Position numbers and translations under genes: made by a program. A stretch of DNA of 64,000 nucleotides, taken from positions 124,001 through 188,000 of the forward strand of contig JBGVBY010000013.1 of NCBI GenBank assembly GCA_045226015.1, written 5' to 3'. This document shows, in pieces, positions 51,728 to 59,232 of this stretch (position 1 is its first letter; every line of letters starts with the position of its first letter). The notes below the pieces were generated by a model that was not told the origin of the DNA, searched no databases, and saw only the letters and a program-made list of their open reading frames with translations. This stretch comes from UBA2450 sp045226015 (GTDB lineage: Bacteria; Bacillota_I; Bacilli_A; RFN20; CAG-826).

Positions 51728-54250
51728 ATGATCAAGAAATTTCTCGGTATCACAGCTTTATCTTTAGCGTTTTCAGTCGGATTAAACACTAATTCCATTA
51801 AAGAAGAAACTGCTAAACCAATTAAAGATAACCATTACTCATTAATCACTGATGATGTTCAAATTAAATCAAGTGATTCGCAGTGGTCAGCTTTTACTGG
51901 AAGTTACGCTCACGTTAATGGAAGTAGCATTGTCTTTAGTGAAATAGCTACTGGTGCAGACGCTAAATACGACCAATTAACAAAGACTTTAACTTTATAT
52001 AACGATGAATCTTATCCCCTTATTGATGGAGTTAAGGCTAGTGGTGAACTCGATTTAAAGATTGAATTTACTTGTGATTACAACGAAGATCACATGATTT
52101 GTTTTGAGCTTGATTGTGATAGTGCAGAATTAACTTCTACCGATAAGCATTCAATTTCTGTTTCATATTTATTCTCTAAAGACTTAACGTTATCAGGAAA
52201 TTTAACTACTGTTGTCAATTTCTTTAAAGATAGTAGTGTTGCTGACGCATTTTTTGATCAAAGCATTGATCCACCTCATAACACTATTTTTGGAGCAACA
52301 AATTTCAATCTTAAAGGTAATGCATCTTTAGATGGAACAAACGTCTATAACATGAGTAGCGTTAAAGAGCTTTATAAACCAAGCGATTTCTCGCTCTTTG
52401 CTTTAGATAATATGTATATCAACACGAACGGATTCTTTAATATTGGAATGGATGCTTCTTCAAAATTCCCTACTGATTTTAACTGCTTGTTAAAAGTTGA
52501 AACTTTACCTTCTATTTTAAAATGTGATCAAGGCTTCGCTATGAGATGCACAAATGGTAGGATTACCAATCTTGACGAATTAAACTATGTATTTGGTCAG
52601 TATTTTAACAATCATTACTATACGAATTTTCAACCAAATTATAAAATATTAAGCACTGTTAAAGAATGCACTTTGGCACCTTTATTTCACGCTACAGACA
52701 TTCAAGCCGATGAAATCGCTATTTATAATGATTCCACCAAGAAAAACTTTACTAACTATGAATATAGTGGATTAAAATTTGAAGATGGTGTTGTTGTTTT
52801 TGAAAAAGGTTGCACCTACAATAATTTGATTATTGTAGAATCAAAAGGTAATAGGCCAGTTGATCTTGTTATTAGATTTGAAGAAGGCTCTTATGGTTCT
52901 ATCTCTAGCATTCATAACAAATTATTAATTATCAATAGATACGGAAATATCACTTTAACTACCGGTGAAAAAGAAGCGCATGTTGATTTGGGTGCGGTTT
53001 GCTGTACAGGCATTCTCTTTATTAACGGCAATCTCAGTGTTAGAGAAAGAGGAACTATAGACTACTCTACAGCGTCTTCTTTTCCGATGTACATAATGGA
53101 TTCGTATGCATATATTAGTACTCACGGACTAATTAATGGTGATATCCAAATTGTAATTGAAGAAAATGCTTCTTTATACGCTGTCGGATCAGCATATGAT
53201 TTTGGATTTATGTCAACTACCTTTGAAGGTGGTAATGTAGCGATTATTCGTACTGATAGATTATTGGTTACAACAAATAAATCTGTTACTCTCGGTTCGG
53301 TAACTAAACCTGAGAGTAGTATTAGATACATAACTGCTCTTTCTTTTAATAGAATTACTTCCCAATATTGCTTATTAAGAAATCAAAAGAGTATTGAAGG
53401 TGCTACATTCAAAATTTATAGATACAAACATACCGGTGTTGCGTTCTCAAATCCTGGTAGTTTTGATGGCTTTTGTAACGAATCTAAGACAACATATACT
53501 CTTTATAATGATGAAGAGCACGAAAACGTTGAAATTGCTGAATTTAATACAAATAGTGTAGATAACTGGATTAAAAACCGTGTAATAACATTTGCTCCTA
53601 ATGGTGGATATGGCACTATGCCAGAAGTAAATGGTTTAGTGGCCTATCAATTCTACACACTTCCAGAATGTAGTTTCATTGCTCCACTTGGTAAATTGTT
53701 TAAAGGTTGGGCGTTCAAAGATAAAGATCCAAATGTGATTAAACAACCTGGTGAATTAGTCCAAGTTATTAGTCTTTCTTTAGAGATTTATCCAGTTTGG
53801 GAAGATTCTCCGGTTCAACCGTTGTCTGGAACAGTAACAATTGCTGGTAATTTAAAAGTTGGACAAACATTAGTTGCTGTTGTTACAGGTTCAAATAACA
53901 CTGGTATTCTTTCTTATCAATGGAGAAGAAATGGCGAAGATATCATTGGTGCGACTAGCAGCACTTATGTCCCTACTGAAGAAGACGTCGGTTACACTTT
54001 AAGTGTAGTCGTTACTAGCTCTATTGAAACAGGATCAATCATTGGAAGCGCAACTGGTGTCATCTCAGAAGCAGATGCTCCAGTGGTTCCAGTCGCTGAT
54101 AGCGGCTCTAAAGGACTTAGTGGCGGCGCTATCGCAGGAATTATTATCGCTTCTATCTTAGTGGTAGGTATTGGAGGAGCTGCTATCTACTGGTTTATTA
54201 TTAAAAAGAAAACCTGGGCAGACTTCGTTAACTTATTCAAAAAGAAATAA
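51728..54250 (+). CDS. Large membrane-anchored surface protein
   Basis: The 840 residues start with a signal peptide (about 1-20). A long beta-rich region follows (about 40-610) containing right-handed-helix-like stretches (FNLKGNASLDGTNVYNM, AVCCTGILFINGNLSV). An InlB/Flg_new-type repeat (about 618-690, FAPNGGYGTMPEVNG and LFKGWAF) is followed by an Ig-like domain (about 697-780, LSYQWRRNGEDIIGATSST). It ends with a single membrane helix (about 797-823) and a short basic cytosolic tail. It is anchored by that helix rather than by an LPXTG motif, in keeping with a thin or absent wall. Probably an adhesin or host-interaction protein. Confidence 0.8.
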   Translation: MIKKFLGITALSLAFSVGLNTNSIKEETAKPIKDNHYSLITDDVQIKSSDSQWSAFTGSYAHVNGSSIVFSEIATGADAKYDQLTKTLTLYNDESYPLIDGVKASGELDLKIEFTCDYNEDHMICFELDCDSAELTSTDKHSISVSYLFSKDLTLSGNLTTVVNFFKDSSVADAFFDQSIDPPHNTIFGATNFNLKGNASLDGTNVYNMSSVKELYKPSDFSLFALDNMYINTNGFFNIGMDASSKFPTDFNCLLKVETLPSILKCDQGFAMRCTNGRITNLDELNYVFGQYFNNHYYTNFQPNYKILSTVKECTLAPLFHATDIQADEIAIYNDSTKKNFTNYEYSGLKFEDGVVVFEKGCTYNNLIIVESKGNRPVDLVIRFEEGSYGSISSIHNKLLIINRYGNITLTTGEKEAHVDLGAVCCTGILFINGNLSVRERGTIDYSTASSFPMYIMDSYAYISTHGLINGDIQIVIEENASLYAVGSAYDFGFMSTTFEGGNVAIIRTDRLLVTTNKSVTLGSVTKPESSIRYITALSFNRITSQYCLLRNQKSIEGATFKIYRYKHTGVAFSNPGSFDGFCNESKTTYTLYNDEEHENVEIAEFNTNSVDNWIKNRVITFAPNGGYGTMPEVNGLVAYQFYTLPECSFIAPLGKLFKGWAFKDKDPNVIKQPGELVQVISLSLEIYPVWEDSPVQPLSGTVTIAGNLKVGQTLVAVVTGSNNTGILSYQWRRNGEDIIGATSSTYVPTEEDVGYTLSVVVTSSIETGSIIGSATGVISEADAPVVPVADSGSKGLSGGAIAGIIIASILVVGIGGAAIYWFIIKKKTWADFVNLFKKK

Positions 54251-54261
54251 AAAAGTTTAAT

Positions 54262-54285
54262 GGCACCTTTTTGAGGTGCCTTTTT
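54262..54285 (+). terminator. Terminator between the surface protein and the nitroreductase
   Basis: GGCACCT (54262-54268), TTTTG-type loop, AGGTGCC (54274-54280), T5. Only 14 nt remain before the next ATG, so the nitroreductase must rely on read-through or a promoter inside the preceding gene. Confidence 0.88.
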
Positions 54286-54299
54286 AAAAGGAGAAAGAT

Positions 54300-54815
54300 A
54301 TGTTAAAAGAAATTGAAAATCGTCGTTCATGTCGTAACTTTGATAAGGATAGATATCCTAGTGATGAAGATATTAATAAAATCGTAAAAGCAGGATTACT
54401 CGCTCCAAGCGCGATTAATGGTCAAGACGGAGTGATAATCATCTTTAAAAACAAAGAAGCTAGAGATAAACTCATGCTTCTAAATAAGAAATACGCTCAT
54501 TTCCCAGTAGACGATCCTTTCTATCGCGCGCCCGTGATATTATTAGTAATGAATAAGAAGACTCCGTTTGCTAAATACGATGGTTCTTTAATGATGGAAA
54601 ACATGATGTTAGAAGCCACTCACTTAGGAATCGCTAATATCTGGATTCATCGAGCAAAAGAATCAGTGGAAGATCCTGAATTCAAAGAATTAGTTAAGGA
54701 CTTAGATATCAATATTGATGAATATGAGGGTATTGGTAATTTGGCGATTGGTTATTCTTTAAACGATAATTATCCACCTAAAAAGATCAAAGAAAATCGA
54801 GTTTATAAAATTTAA
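54300..54815 (+). CDS. Nitroreductase-family flavoprotein
   Basis: FMN-dependent NAD(P)H oxidoreductase fold, 171 residues. MLKEIENRRSCRNFDKDRYP (1-20) is the family's opening with the RRSxRxF motif that binds the FMN phosphate; GLLAPSAINGQD (about 32-43), SLMMENMMLEATHLGIANIWI (about 96-116; the central part EATHLGIANIWI is the hallmark) and AIGYS near the end follow. The substrate is unknown. AAGGAG ribosome binding site just after the terminator. Confidence 0.92.
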   Translation: MLKEIENRRSCRNFDKDRYPSDEDINKIVKAGLLAPSAINGQDGVIIIFKNKEARDKLMLLNKKYAHFPVDDPFYRAPVILLVMNKKTPFAKYDGSLMMENMMLEATHLGIANIWIHRAKESVEDPEFKELVKDLDINIDEYEGIGNLAIGYSLNDNYPPKKIKENRVYKI

Positions 54816-54887
54816 TATAAAAATATCAAAAAAATAATTTTACTTAGTAAAATTAAAAAAACATTTCAAAAAAAGTTAAAAAAGTTG

Positions 54888-54916
54888 TTGCGTTAATTTT
54901 TCAATAAGCGCATAAT
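54888..54916 (+). promoter_or_regulatory. Promoter of the large structured RNA
   Basis: -35 TTGCGT (54888-54893), 17 bp, -10 CATAAT (54911-54916). The expected start is near 54922. Confidence 0.7.
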
Positions 54917-54986
54917 TTTAAACATCCACACCGCGAAAGCGATATGGAAGAGAATTAACTACTGATAAGTAGTTAGTAGACTCAAG

Positions 54987-55232
54987 ACTAGGTAAGACAG
55001 TCACCGCGAAACAGAAGTTGATACAGCGGATTCTAAAAAAAAGGTTTAGATTAATGACTGCTCTAGCAAGAGATGCCTTAAAACATCTCAAGGCTAAGTC
55101 CTCCCCGACAAAGTGGAAGCTGAGTTAGAACTTAACAGCGTAAAACCACCGCCTGACAAGAACGAAGAGGACAGATATGAGGTAATAGCCATATCAACCG
55201 ACCGAGTCGTGCTAAGATCAACTCAAAACACG
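54987..55232 (+). repeat. RNA module 1
   Basis: Helix A: ACTAG+CAGTCA (54987-55003) with TGACTG+CTAG (55055-55066). Inside it are CCGC/GCGG and TCTAAA/TTTAGA hairpins. Then GAGATG/CATCTC. Helix B: TCCTC (55099-55103) with GAGGA (55167-55171), enclosing GTGG/CCAC (55113-55116, 55146-55149) and GCTG/CAGC (55119-55122, 55136-55139). Last hairpin CGTG/CACG (55208-55211, 55229-55232) has a loop containing TCAACTCAAAA. Confidence 0.85.
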
Positions 55233-55284
55233 AAATAAGTAAGAGAATTGCAAGATATCGCTTACAAAAAGGTTCGAAGTTCAG

Positions 55285-55541
55285 CTAACGTAAGACAATC
55301 AACCCATTACACGACGTTGATAGTAAGGTTCTAGAATTAAAACTTCTAGTTAATGATTGCAGTTAACTTATCATCACTCGTGATGATTAAACGGCCCACC
55401 TCCCTGTTACAGTGGTCACTGAGTTAGAGTTTAACAGTGTAGAAAATCCACCGCCGGACACGATCAAAGAGGTAAAAACAAGACCTATTAACTAAAAAGA
55501 ATAGGTAAAGCCTAATCCACATTATTCAACTCAAAGTGTGG
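55285..55541 (+). repeat. RNA module 2
   Basis: Helix A changes on both sides: TAAC+CAATCA (55286-55301) with TGATTG+GTTA (55354-55365). Hairpins CAAC/GTTG, CTAGAA/TTCTAG and ATCATCAC/GTGATGAT replace the module 1 stems. Helix B is ACCTC (55398-55402) with GAGGT (55469-55473), enclosing GTGG/CCAC (55412-55415, 55448-55451) and CACTG/CAGTG (55417-55421, 55435-55439). Last hairpin CCACA/TGTGG (55517-55521, 55537-55541) has a loop with TCAACTCAAA. Confidence 0.85.
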
Positions 55542-55605
55542 AGATAGTAGAAGAGTTACAAACCTCCTAGCATCTTCTATGAAAAAACGGTCTAATGAAC
55601 TTAAG

Positions 55606-55867
55606 ACTAGGTAAACCAATCAGGTCCTTGAATTGAGTGGGGACCTCTGGAAATCAAAAGCTTCCAGTTAAATGATTGTTCTAGCAAAGAATTAGGAGAG
55701 ATCCTAATTATCGGTACGTTCCTCCCTGATAGCCTGCTATCACTGGTCCCTACGTTAAAGTTTGATAGGGTAAATCCAGCACCGGACATGACGAAGAGGA
55801 AAACAGCCTTGACGCTAATAACGAAAGGAAGCTGGCCATCGATACGCTAATCAATTCAAAACGTATC
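55606..55867 (+). repeat. RNA module 3
   Basis: Helix A: ACTAG+CAATCA (55606-55622) with TGATTG+CTAG (55673-55684). Hairpins GGTCC/GGACC, CTGGAA/TTCCAG and AATTAGGA/TCCTAATT. Helix B: TCCTC (55720-55724) with GAGGA (55796-55800), enclosing CTGG/CCAG (55743-55746, 55776-55779) and CCCTA/TAGGG (55748-55752, 55766-55770). Last hairpin GATACG/CGTATC (55841-55846, 55862-55867) has a loop with TCAATTCAAAA. Confidence 0.85.
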
Positions 55868-55949
55868 AAAATCAAGAAGCACCACCAGCCAAAAGGAACT
55901 TAACTTGGATATTGTTGCAGGGTGAAATCCCCTGCACAGTATAACGGTT

Positions 55950-55977
55950 AGCGGTAAAGAGTAAAGCCGCTTTTTTT
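55950..55977 (+). terminator. Terminator of the large structured RNA
   Basis: AGCGG (55950-55954) pairs with CCGCT (55967-55971), followed by T7 (55971-55977). Confidence 0.8.
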
Positions 55978-55987
55978 CTGATTTCAG

Positions 55988-56020
55988 AATAAAAAATAAA
56001 TCACTACTAAGTAGTGATTT
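55988..56020 (-). terminator. Terminator after the SDR gene
   Basis: AAATCACTAC and GTAGTGATTT (55998-56007, 56011-56020) pair perfectly; on the minus strand they are followed by TTTATTTTTT. It insulates the gene from the convergent large RNA. Confidence 0.9.
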
Positions 56021-56022
56021 AA

Positions 56023-56820
56023 TTATTTAATAAGTATTTGTTTGATAACCCAGTTTTGAAATCTTTTAGGCATGATATTAAGTAATCTTAATAATGGGTT
56101 ACGATTTATTTTATAAATATAGTTAGGTTTCTTCTTTTTAAATACCTTAGCAATGATTTTAGCAATCTTACTAGGTGGTATCTTCTTAGCTTCTACTTTA
56201 TCAACAATGTTTTTAAATCTAGTGGCGTTATAGGAATAATTAGTAGTGGATTCACAGAACTTATCAAGTTTAGTAGTGGAGACATTAAGTAAACCAGTAT
56301 CCACTGCACCAGGACGAATAACTACGACTTGTTTATCCAATAATTGAAGTTCCATTCTTAACGAATAAGCGTATTTTTCAATCGTAGTTTTTGTGATTCC
56401 GTAGATTCCCGTAAATGGAAGAGGATCTAAAGGAGCGAGCTCACTAGAAATGATGATGATTTTACCTTTTTTCTTCAAAGAAGAAACAAATGTCTTATTG
56501 ATTCGATAAATAGAGAAGACATTGATATTGAAGATACGAATAAAATCTTCTTCTTTCATCTCTATAAGAGAATTTAAATCATAAATTCCTGCAAGATGAA
56601 TAATTGCGCTTAAACTAGCGAATTCTTCCTTGTTATCGTTATAAATCTTTTCAATGGATTCGATATTAGTGAGATCAACTTGATGAAAAATGAAGTTTTT
56701 ATCTTCTAAATCTGGTTTTTTAATATCAAGTCCAATAACTTGATGGCCCAAAGAAAGAAACTTTTTAAGAGTTTCTAACCCCATTCCTCCAGAAGCACCA
56801 GTGATGAGTACTTTTTCCAT
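56023..56820 (-). CDS. Short-chain dehydrogenase/reductase (SDR)
   Basis: NAD(P)-dependent oxidoreductase, 265 residues. TGASGGMG (7-14) is the Rossmann glycine motif; the NAG-like strand is IHLAGIYD (about 73-80); the catalytic pair is in IYGITKTTIEKYA (Tyr and Lys), preceded by Ser in IIISSELAPL. Substrate unknown. No ribosome binding site; a perfect -10 lies 6 nt before the ATG. It sits after a second, more distant SDR. Confidence 0.92.
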   Translation of the reverse strand: MEKVLITGASGGMGLETLKKFLSLGHQVIGLDIKKPDLEDKNFIFHQVDLTNIESIEKIYNDNKEEFASLSAIIHLAGIYDLNSLIEMKEEDFIRIFNINVFSIYRINKTFVSSLKKKGKIIIISSELAPLDPLPFTGIYGITKTTIEKYAYSLRMELQLLDKQVVVIRPGAVDTGLLNVSTTKLDKFCESTTNYSYNATRFKNIVDKVEAKKIPPSKIAKIIAKVFKKKKPNYIYKINRNPLLRLLNIMPKRFQNWVIKQILIK

Positions 56821-56826
56821 ATCAAA

Positions 56827-56832
56827 ATTATA
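56827..56832 (-). promoter_or_regulatory. Leaderless-type -10 of the SDR gene
   Basis: TATAAT (56832-56827) with exactly 6 nt to the ATG. The -35 region is only T-rich. Confidence 0.5.
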
Positions 56833-56845
56833 AAGAATGATTTAA

Positions 56846-56873
56846 TAAAAAAGCACGAATTATTTATCGTGCT
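56846..56873 (-). terminator. Terminator overlapping the end of the second SDR gene
   Basis: AGCACGA (56873-56867) pairs with TCGTGCT (56858-56852), followed by a T-run (56851-56846). The stop codon of the upstream SDR gene lies in the hairpin loop. Confidence 0.85.
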
Positions 56874-57720
56874 CATTTAGTAAATATTGTCTTTCTCTTC
56901 GTTTTGGGAATTCTTTGATTTTAGGATAACCACTCATCGTGAATAATCCACGAGGAACAATATAATCACCTTTTTTAGATAAATCACTAACCCCAGTAAG
57001 AAGAGTTAACGATGCCTTTTCAGGACTATGGAAGAAGGCAATTAGGAAACATTTTCCTAAAAATCTAATTAATCTGTTAAAGTGGCGAATAATTCTAGTC
57101 GAAGATATGCCAGGTTCAGTTAAGACAAACTTAATGTTTTCTGGTGTATTTATATTCCAATAATAGAAGTTAGCCTCTAGATATGTTTTGGAGGTGTTAT
57201 ATTGAGTGAACACTCCGTTTTTTGGATTGTTAAGATCTAAAGATTTACTAACTCCTTTAACAGCGACAATTGAACCTTGAATAACGATTTTATGTTCGCC
57301 TTCTAAATGAGGAAGTAAAGAATCCACAAAGTGTTTAACTCCATAGTAATTAACACCCATGGAGTAAGGATATCCATCAACTGTAACTCCACCCTTTTTA
57401 CCAATAAGGACACCTGCGTTCAACACTAAAGAATGAAAGTCTTTATATTCTTCAAGAATATAGTTAACAGTTTCTTCAATGGAAGCGAAACTACTTTGAT
57501 CATAATAATGGGTAGAAATATCGGCGTTAGGATAACTAACTTTTATCTTGTTAATTTCTTCGTTAGCATTATCTAAATTTCTAACTAGTAAAACTACTTT
57601 CGCGTGCTTATTCACTAAGTGATGAAGAAGTGCGTTTCCGATTCCAGAAGTGCCTCCAGTTAGGATAACTGTTCTTCCTTTAAAATCTTCTATTTTAGAT
57701 AAGTATTTCTTAACACTCAT
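56860..57720 (-). CDS. SDR-family oxidoreductase, retinol dehydrogenase-like
   Basis: A 286-residue SDR: VILTGGTSGIGNALL (about 20-34), LVLNAGVLIG (about 98-107), and the active-site YNTSKTYLEANFY (Tyr/Lys) near 175. The C-terminal part has a hydrophobic stretch (LIRFLGKCFLIAFF) seen in membrane-associated members. ATG 57720 is preferred because TATGAT stands exactly 6 nt upstream; an earlier ATG at 57735 would lie at or before the transcription start. Substrate unknown. Confidence 0.88.
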   Translation of the reverse strand: MSVKKYLSKIEDFKGRTVILTGGTSGIGNALLHHLVNKHAKVVLLVRNLDNANEEINKIKVSYPNADISTHYYDQSSFASIEETVNYILEEYKDFHSLVLNAGVLIGKKGGVTVDGYPYSMGVNYYGVKHFVDSLLPHLEGEHKIVIQGSIVAVKGVSKSLDLNNPKNGVFTQYNTSKTYLEANFYYWNINTPENIKFVLTEPGISSTRIIRHFNRLIRFLGKCFLIAFFHSPEKASLTLLTGVSDLSKKGDYIVPRGLFTMSGYPKIKEFPKRRERQYLLNEHDK

Positions 57721-57726
57721 GAAACA

Positions 57727-57732
57727 ATCATA
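57727..57732 (-). promoter_or_regulatory. Leaderless-type -10 of the second SDR gene
   Basis: TATGAT (57732-57727), then 6 nt to the ATG at 57720. Weak -35 TTATCT at 16 bp. Confidence 0.4.
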
Positions 57733-57755
57733 CACAAAAAACTAATAGAGATAAA

Positions 57756-57784
57756 TTGTTTATAACAATTACTGAGCATATAAT
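57756..57784 (+). promoter_or_regulatory. Promoter of the Nudix gene, leaderless type
   Basis: -35 TTGTTT (57756-57761), 17 bp, perfect -10 TATAAT (57779-57784), then 7 nt to ATG 57792. Confidence 0.7.
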
Positions 57785-57791
57785 TAAGAAG

Positions 57792-58403
57792 ATGAAACTC
57801 GTAAACTTAACTAAATTACATGAAGGCAAGTTCTTAACTTATTATGTTGCGGATTATGAAACTAAATCTGGACATATTAAAAAGTATGAATTCATTTCTA
57901 GAAACAAGAATCTAGACTTTTCTACTTTTGGGAATGTTGTTCCTGCTGGAGTAGGAATGGTGACTTTATCAGAAGATGGACAAAAAATCCTTCTTCAATC
58001 CGAATTCCGTATGGCGACAAATAACTGGGTTTATAACTTTCCTGCTGGATTAATTGATAAAGGAGAAGACGCGGTTAAAGCCGCTAAAAGAGAGTTAATA
58101 GAAGAAACTGGTTTAGAAGTAGTGGACATCATAGATGTCCTTCCACCAAGTTTTGCGTCTCAAGGAACGAGTGATGAGGCTATGCAAATCGTTATCTGTA
58201 CTTGTAAAGGCGAAATAAAAGAATCAATCTATGAAGATGAAGAGATAAAGGCAAGATGGTACAGCAAAGAAGAAGTTAGAGATCTTTTACTTAAAGGTGC
58301 CTATATGTCAGTTAGAACACAGATGTACTTATACGAATGGGTGAAAGATCTTAAACCAAAGAAGATACGAACACATTGTGAAGGTATCAAAAAAAGCCGA
58401 TAA
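57792..58403 (+). CDS. Nudix hydrolase, ADP-ribose pyrophosphatase-like
   Basis: A 203-residue enzyme that hydrolyses nucleoside diphosphates linked to a second group. The Nudix box is complete: GEDAVKAAKRELIEETGLE (about 93-111). The pattern FPAGLIDKGED just before it and ASQGTSDEAMQI after it match the ADP-ribose pyrophosphatase group. ATG 57792 is chosen because a longer frame opens at a TTG inside the -35 box. The stop codon is in the loop of the following terminator. Confidence 0.9.
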   Translation: MKLVNLTKLHEGKFLTYYVADYETKSGHIKKYEFISRNKNLDFSTFGNVVPAGVGMVTLSEDGQKILLQSEFRMATNNWVYNFPAGLIDKGEDAVKAAKRELIEETGLEVVDIIDVLPPSFASQGTSDEAMQIVICTCKGEIKESIYEDEEIKARWYSKEEVRDLLLKGAYMSVRTQMYLYEWVKDLKPKKIRTHCEGIKKSR

Positions 58404-58412
58404 CGGCTTTTT
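58391..58412. terminator. Bidirectional terminator between the Nudix and Hc1-like genes
   Basis: AAAAAGCCG (58391-58399), ATAA loop, CGGCTTTTT (58404-58412). There are T-runs on both strands, so it can end both convergent genes. Confidence 0.9.
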
Positions 58413-58432
58413 TATTTCCAGAAAAGATTCAA

Positions 58433-58603
58433 TTATTTCTTTTCTTCAAGGATTTCAGCTCTTCTTGCTTTACATAATTTAGCAAGTTCTGCTAATGCTT
58501 TTCTAGCACGACCAGCAGCGGCTTTGTTTCCTTTGGAGACGAATTTTTCGTTTTCAGCAACGAAAGTTTCATAAGCTTCTTGAATTTTTTCTAATGTTGA
58601 CAT
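58433..58603 (-). CDS. Small basic protein resembling histone H1-like Hc1
   Basis: A 56-residue Lys/Arg/Ala-rich, highly helical protein missed by ORF cut-offs. AAAGGA lies 8 nt before the ATG, and a consensus-like promoter precedes it. The centre, GNKAAAGRARKALAELAKL (about 25-43), resembles the GNKAAGTRARKA core of the small Hc1-type DNA-binding proteins of Bacteroidetes and Chlamydiae. One Cys (44). A DNA- or RNA-binding nucleoid role is inferred from that likeness only. Confidence 0.8.
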   Translation of the reverse strand: MSTLEKIQEAYETFVAENEKFVSKGNKAAAGRARKALAELAKLCKARRAEILEEKK

Positions 58604-58648
58604 TATCTTTTTCCTTTATGTGGTTACCCACAAACCTTTCATATATCT

Positions 58649-58677
58649 ATTAAAACAAAACTTTATTTTTTAATCAA
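58649..58677 (-). promoter_or_regulatory. Promoter of the Hc1-like gene
   Basis: -35 TTGATT (58677-58672), 17 bp, -10 TTTAAT (58654-58649). It overlaps the 3' end of the methyltransferase gene. The leader carries a GTAA-capped hairpin TGTGG/CCACA just before the ribosome binding site. Confidence 0.6.
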
Positions 58678-59232
58678 AACCATTTTGTAGAAAGTGTCTG
58701 ATTCCGATAATTCTATCGGAGTGAAATATTTTAAGAATGGTTTAACTTCCTCTTTTGGCTCTTTTAATAGCCTAGAAACGTTCTCTGCGTGACTTTCATG
58801 ATGTTTGTTTAAAGTTGGTCTACCTATATCGTGAATAATTGCTAGAACTCCGTTTTTAGTAAGTAGTTCATTACATTTATTCACAAATCCTTCAACATCG
58901 AGGAAATGTGGGTAGGCATCAAAACAGATAATCGCATCAAAAGATGAAGAGTTATAACCATAAAAATCTACGTTAACTAATGTTACATTCTTACTTTTAA
59001 CATTTTCTTTTGCGTATTCAATCATCTTTTCAGAGATATCTAACGCTACAACCTCTCCTTTGGAGAGAGTGGCGAGTTTATCAGTGATGATTCCTTTGCC
59101 ACATCCTAAATCTAAAACTTTATGAGCTTTCTGTAAAAACAAGGACTCTAAAAGCTCGTCAATCATCTTATTGTCGTTATGGACATAATTGACAGCGATG
59201 TTATTAAAGAAGTCTCTAACTGTTTCGTTCAT
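58663..59232 (-). CDS. Class I SAM-dependent methyltransferase
   Basis: 189 residues with a standard Rossmann methyltransferase core: VLDLGCGKGIITDKLA (about 38-53, motif I), VALDISEKMIEYAK (about 58-71, motif II) and FDAIICFDAYPHFLD (about 98-112). Substrate not identifiable. Its ATG overlaps the TGA stop of the ABC substrate-binding gene, so it is translated with that operon; a job on the transported compound is possible but unproven. Confidence 0.88.
   Translation of the reverse strand: MNETVRDFFNNIAVNYVHNDNKMIDELLESLFLQKAHKVLDLGCGKGIITDKLATLSKGEVVALDISEKMIEYAKENVKSKNVTLVNVDFYGYNSSSFDAIICFDAYPHFLDVEGFVNKCNELLTKNGVLAIIHDIGRPTLNKHHESHAENVSRLLKEPKEEVKPFLKYFTPIELSESDTFYKMVLIKK

Larger units (their letters stand above)
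54922..55978 (+). ncRNA. Large structured RNA of three homologous modules, family not recognised
   Basis: About 1.06 kb without a credible protein gene, bounded by a promoter and an intrinsic terminator. It opens with a GAAA-capped hairpin (CGC/GCG, near 54940) and AACTACT/AGTAGTT. Three modules (54987-55232, 55285-55541, 55606-55867) then share the same order of helices and the same conserved loops, with compensatory changes in the stems (see the module entries). It ends with TGCAGGG/CCCTGCA (about 55915-55936) and the terminator. It differs from tmRNA, RNase P, SRP, 6S and group II intron hallmarks. Known large ornate RNAs such as ROOL, GOLLD and OLE are the obvious comparisons. I cannot match it to one. 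Confidence 0.87.

Noticed and set aside
46713..54250. Prophage or transposon island in the accessory region
   Set aside because: No integrase, transposase, phage structural gene, target-site duplication or attachment repeat at tRNA-Arg was found.
55607..55789. 60-residue minus-strand ORF inside the large RNA
   Set aside because: It has no ribosome binding site or promoter, its composition is odd, and it lies over conserved RNA helices, so it is a chance frame.
54987..55867. CRISPR array
   Set aside because: The three repeats are about 250-nt folded modules with diverged sequence, not short identical repeats with unique spacers, and no cas gene is present.
54922..55978. Group I or II intron, tmRNA, RNase P or SRP RNA
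   Set aside because: No domain V, P7 core, tRNA-like ends, GAGGAAAGUCC-type or GGAAGCAGCC-type signatures are visible, and the internal triplication fits none of them.
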